DNA from: Ancylostoma caninum
Taxonomy: Eukaryota > Nematoda > Chromadorea > Rhabditida > Ancylostomatidae
Assembly: GCA_037903475.1 (NCBI GenBank)
Contig: JBAJFG010000421.1
Coordinates: 1 to 64,000 of the forward strand
Length of the DNA: 64,000 bases
Direction: 5' to 3'
Both the position numbers and the translations under genes were made by a program. The notes under the pieces were generated by a model. The model was not told where the DNA came from, did not search any database, and was given only the letters and a program-made list of their open reading frames with translations. How positions within the stretch are numbered: the first letter of the stretch is position 1; the number at the start of each line of letters is the position of its first letter. Shown in pieces: positions 60,175 to 64,000 of this stretch.

Positions 60175-60417
60175 GTTGGAGAAAGTTCTAGCAGTTTTCG
60201 GAACAGTATGTCATATGACTTAGAAAAACCACCTTGCCCAACTAATACACGTGATCGAGTATTGTTAAATCCTGATTCACTTCCAGACTTAGCACGAATA
60301 TTAAGTTTGAGGTTGCATTCACGAAGGGGCGTGAACCAATGGTATTCCGTGCGTCCGAACACCATATCATCCTCATTTACAGAGTTAATGCGACGATCAG
60401 ATGCGATCTATAATTAA
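60175..60417 (+). CDS. Candidate exon, unrecognised hydrophilic tail
   Basis: An open stretch after a possible GCATTAG acceptor encodes about 80 residues: IVGESSSSFRNSMSYDLEKP, then PDLARILSLRLHSRRGVNQW, ending SDAIYN before a stop. The polar, Ser/Arg-rich composition resembles a cytoplasmic tail. It does not match the tail of srsx-like receptor 1. The family is unknown. Confidence 0.35.
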   Translation, partial: VGESSSSFRNSMSYDLEKPPCPTNTRDRVLLNPDSLPDLARILSLRLHSRRGVNQWYSVRPNTISSSFTELMRRSDAIYN

Positions 60418-60617
60418 CTAGGCTTGAAGTCACATATCGAGAGACCAAAAACGTATTGCTTTGGAAGTTTTATCCTCGTGGATGGGCTAATACGGGAATT
60501 TACGGTTAATGATAATAATAAATACATTACTTGCACAAACCTGACCTTCCCATACATACGCAAGAGTCTTTAAACGAAAACAATCGTTAGCTGGAACAAT
60601 TTGGAAAAAACTGGTAG

Positions 60618-60950
60618 TTGCTAATTCCAATTTTAATTGCAAGGATTTTTCCTTTGCTAGCGGCACGGGCCTGGAGAACCGGAGGTGAGCCAAAGATGCT
60701 AGCGCGCCCACAGTGGGATTCCAGTTCATCTCGGGCTTTCTCTGAACTTTCCGAACAGAGTCCAAATTTCTTTGGAGCCATGGAAAGACGCTATTCTCTA
60801 TTCTTCCCTATTGTAGAGAACACATCAAAATTTTCAAACGTAGCTATAGGACCGAACAGAAGACTATCTATCCCGATCTTTGCAATTGAGAAGAATGTCC
60901 AAAACCTCGAAGATATAACGGTATCCGTGCTCTCTAAGCTATTGAGCTAA
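60618..60950 (+). CDS. Candidate exon, unrecognised
   Basis: A 110-codon frame whose second half (from MERRYSLFFPIVENTSKF to ITVSVLSKLLS) looks protein-like. Overlapping minus frames (60487-60781) are also open, so the coding strand is uncertain. No splice sites tie it to 60175-60417 or to the receptor. Confidence 0.25.
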   Translation: MLIPILIARIFPLLAARAWRTGGEPKMLARPQWDSSSSRAFSELSEQSPNFFGAMERRYSLFFPIVENTSKFSNVAIGPNRRLSIPIFAIEKNVQNLEDITVSVLSKLLS

Positions 60951-61195
60951 CAATCTATCCAAAAAAAGCTATTCAATTGAAATAGTCGTCGATTTTTGCA
61001 GACAAAAGCGTGTAGAGTTGTGCTGCACTAAACAGCTGGTCAAGAGTTTTCCTAGAACGCTTGGTTTCTTCTTGGTTGCATTCAGAGAGTTGGAAACAAG
61101 GCTGGGAAAGCAGAAACTTGGGAATGTAAGACGCCCTACGATAAGTTTGAACAAAATGCTTTAGGAGGTAAGTTATGAATATACATGTGGAGAAC

Positions 61196-61479
61196 TTAAA
61201 GGCACTGTCTCACCTCAGGGACCGCACTACTTGTTTCTCTCAATAATGGGTATTGCTCAGAAGTTCATTTTAATGTACAAGCTTGATTTCTCAACCGCAT
61301 CCCCTTGTTTTCTAGCAAGCAAACTCGTCTGCTTTTGCCTCAACTTTTGCCTTGGGAGTAGGGTATTTGACGTTTTTTTTAGATTTCAAGCACATCACTC
61401 ACCATGAATCAGCACATCGAGTAGGACCGGATTCTCTTGAAATCTCGGTACCCATCAAGAGGCGATACACTGCCTTTAA
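61196..61479. mobile_element. TTAA-flanked MITE, copy 2 (short)
   Basis: Begins TTAAAGGCACTGTCTCACCT and ends GGCGATACACTGCCTTTAA, the same ends as copies 1 and 3. Its 250-bp interior differs, which points to internal replacement or a subfamily mobilised by the same transposase. Confidence 0.78.
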
Positions 61480-62010
61480 GGAAAGGTCCCGGCGCATTGC
61501 TATCTGACAGAGTCAAACTTGAATATTTGCAGCATATGACTCATAAGGAATTCTTGAAGTTTTCGTGCTGTCCAGTTACGCTTTCTTCTACAAAAATTCT
61601 GACGTTGTGTACAAGTTTAGCGTTAGCAGGATTCGTACAGATGTAATCACTGCTAGCTGTAACGACTGTGTGTGCATAAGTGCATCTTTTGTTGCAAATT
61701 TATTTTTTTTTCTGCAGCATTGTACTGGACATGGCCGCTTTTTGAGATAGTAATGTAACAATGACGTCTTTTTGCTAATGATTAATCTAATACACTAAAT
61801 ATTTAATATGTGCAGCACGGCAGTAAATTATTTCGTCGCACTCTTGGGCAAGTACATTAGTTAACAAACTGGTAGGACAGGTGTACTTACGCGGATAATA
61901 TTGTTCCATACAGTATCTGGAAAAATTACGTTGCAAAATGGAATGTTATTAATTCTGTCGTTAGCAAGACAGCTGTTTCGCTGCGCTGCTGATTAATTGA
62001 TAATACGTAC

Positions 62011-62434
62011 TTAAAGGCAGTGTGTCACCTTGTTTTGTGAGTTGTAAATATCAATAGACTCTAGACTTCCTCGTCACGCCAAATCCAAAGATGTACGTCG
62101 AAACGCATAGATGTAAAGAAATCCCCGTTTTCGGAGGGTCCGAAAGTGCAGTTCACAGACCAACTGGGCGGAGCGGTCCGTGAATGTGCTGGCTGCGCGC
62201 CACGTCTGCAGCGTTCTCCAACACGTCTAGACGTGTCCGATCGATGAGATCAATGGCTTCACGCGTCCACTCGGCTCGACAAACTGTTACAAATCCCGTC
62301 CCGAAAAACGTTTAAAAATAGGGTTTAAAGACCTTTTTGCAACATTATAGGTATACCGTTGGACTCAGCGTGTCGAAGAGATTCAGAATCTGGTAAGAGC
62401 TCAGACACGAAAACGAGGTGACACACTGCCTTTA
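62011..62434. mobile_element. TTAA-flanked MITE, copy 3
   Basis: Begins TTAAAGGCAGTGTGTCACCT and ends AGGTGACACACTGCCTTTAA, a perfect inverted pair of 20 bp including the TTAA. The interior aligns with copy 1 in the same orientation. Confidence 0.9.
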
Positions 62435-63302
62435 AAAGCAGTACCTATGGAAATTTTTGTTTTCATCGAGATTGTAGCGTAATTTCAAAAGCTTTGGTGG
62501 ACCAACGCTCTGCGCCTATGTAGGTGAACCAAAGGAGATTTAGCATGTGGACAATCGCACAATACTTGATAACATTTCCAACCCCCCCCCCTCCCCTGGG
62601 GGTGTTCATGCTACGGGCCATACACGTGTCTAGAGAAAAAAAACATGCTATAATAAAGGGTAAAAAAGAACTAATGTACATAAGTAGCAGCATGCGCAAC
62701 AAGAGAAACCAAATGGAGGATATGAGCTGAAAAAAAAAGTGGTGCAGTAAAATACGGAAAACGAGCTTATCATCACAAAACTGAGTGATTGGAGGAAAAA
62801 ACAGCTGATCCTCATCACGCCATAACTCATCCGGAGAATACGAGTATACTTTGTCCTGTCCATCATATGTTGAGAACGCAGATGCCTTTAGTGACTCAAC
62901 TAGCGCAGAATTACTGGAACTATTATCGCGGCTCCAAAACGAATGAAAATTCAGAGTTACAAATCATAGTGGCTCAGAAATTTGGTGGGTGTAAAAGTCT
63001 CATTTAGTCCATTTAAGTCTATGTAGATGTTCCAGTGGCCAGCTCATTTTAGGAAAAGAGGAGAAATGGCCTGAATATTCCAAGTCGGCGAATTTTGGCT
63101 GCTAATTTCAGTGATTGTTAATAAAGTGAACGAAAGAAATGAGCACGAAAACTTCATCAACGGCTAAAGAAAGTGAAACTGTCGGAAACTTAGTGATTTC
63201 TTTTGAAATGGTCCGTTTTAAAAATTCCTCTTCATCTATTCTTTTGCATATACTCAAAACAGCAACGAACACTGTTTCACTGAACATTATAAGGTCTGAC
63301 AT
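62435..63302. other. No gene recognised
   Basis: Short frames; a C-run at 62582-62596. Nothing supportable. Confidence 0.3.
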
Positions 63303-63369
63303 TTACTTCTAGAAGTCATAATAATCGTTGATGATCAGAAAGATAAAATACAGCAATCTGACTGCAAAC

Positions 63370-63648
63370 CTGTTCATGGCCCATTCCGAGAACGCGACCA
63401 GATAAAAATTCTTCGTTAAATTCGTGTGACTGAATGGCATTTTGAGAGGGCATGAAGCAATGAAGCAGCAGGAAGTGAGCGGCATGTAAGAACTCTGCAT
63501 AGTTTTCCTGAGGGTGGCAAGAAGGAGAAAAAATCTTCTCATGTTGAGATATTAGCGTTTCTTCGGAAACTAGTTTGCAGCACTCTGCAATAGAAAGCAA
63601 GTTACTCTCGACGCTTACGACCAGAAGCTGTTCAGTCCCTGAGAGCTC
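63370..63648 (-). CDS. Candidate exon, unrecognised protein
   Basis: Bounded by the acceptor GTTTTGCAG (ending at 63649) and the donor CAG|GTTTGC, with 93 in-phase codons and no stop. It encodes ELSGTEQLLVVSVESNLLSI, a Cys pair (ECCKL), then YAEFLHAAHFLLLHCFMPSQ and ends GRVLGMGHEQ. Composition strongly resembles a folded helical protein. A following acceptor at 63309 would give a terminal Lys codon and stop. The family is not recognised. Confidence 0.42.
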
Positions 63649-64000
63649 CTGCAAAACACCCAGAAGGATTTGTATATCACCCTTTCCTGCTCAGAAGAAC
63701 GGTTGGAGCAAAATAAATATTTTCCAAAAAAAAACTTTCGATAATACACCAGTAATATTGGTGTGAATCTTCTCAACCAACCACAGAATTTATCCCTCCT
63801 AAATTATGATATTCCCATGAGAATGTATATTCGAACGAGTGCTGCTGCTCAACGGTTCCCCAAAATTATCATATCGCTCTCAGGAATGAGCTCATTGTCG
63901 GATCTTGTAAATGAACAAGCTCTTAAGAGTTGGATTTTGAAAATAAACAACGCTTACAAAAGCTTAGTGGTATTCCTTGATATTTTCCAGCGTTGACAAC

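Noticed and set aside
60487..60781. Minus frames overlapping the + candidate exon at 60618-60950
   Set aside because: Two minus phases are open at once, so openness itself is not evidence here; neither has a recognised motif.

Overview
The window is nuclear DNA from a nematode, most likely a strongylid such as a hookworm. The evidence is a genomic copy of the nematode SL1 spliced leader, srsx-type chemoreceptor exons, short introns with TTTTCAG-type acceptors, and dense Penelope-like, Helitron, hAT-type and TTAA-flanked repeats. No prokaryotic operon, CRISPR array, tRNA or rRNA was recognised. Coding density is low: most of the 64 kb is old transposon debris and unassigned intergenic or intronic sequence.

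Left end (1-5 kb): a decayed Penelope-like element (PLE) on the + strand (about 1-1560) abuts three well-formed minus-strand exons of a UNC-93-family membrane protein (1747-2405). The remaining exons of that gene are not visible. An unrecognised candidate exon lies at 3641-3997. From 5 to 14 kb there are simple repeats, a Tc1-type end, a foldback element (7.6-8.1 kb) and two diverged copies of a G+C-rich repeat.

The most striking locus is 14428-14739 (minus). It is an intact, intronless 94-codon CKS1 (cyclin-dependent kinase subunit) reading frame preceded, after only 5 nt, by a 21/22 match to SL1. The leader is added to RNA in trans, so this is a DNA copy of a mature trans-spliced mRNA. It also carries Leu where the family has an anion-pocket Arg.

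Middle (16-50 kb): two copies of one non-autonomous Helitron (16.4 and 30.7 kb), the longer with internal tandem repeats; a MITE with perfect 24-bp inverted ends (20.1 kb); a GC-rich hairpin repeat in two copies (21.7 and 44.5 kb); a hAT-type MITE with a perfect 8-bp target duplication (28.4 kb) and two relatives; a PLE-related inverted pair (42.7-43.2 kb); and a 54-bp minisatellite (48.4-48.9 kb). A five-exon srsx-like chemoreceptor gene, with its TM4-TM5 part unresolved, occupies 23.4-26.9 kb on the + strand.

Right end (50-64 kb): a ~500-bp palindrome (50.2-50.7 kb), a foldback element (52.6-53.1 kb), a second PLE fragment with a GIY-YIG endonuclease remnant between inverted terminal blocks (53.2-54.2 kb), and the first two exons of a second srsx-like receptor (56.6 and 59.5 kb) with the same exon phases as the first. 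Three members of a TTAA-flanked MITE family surround this gene. Functionally the window holds two chemosensory receptors, part of an UNC-93-like membrane protein and a cell-cycle retrocopy; no pathway or gene cluster links them.
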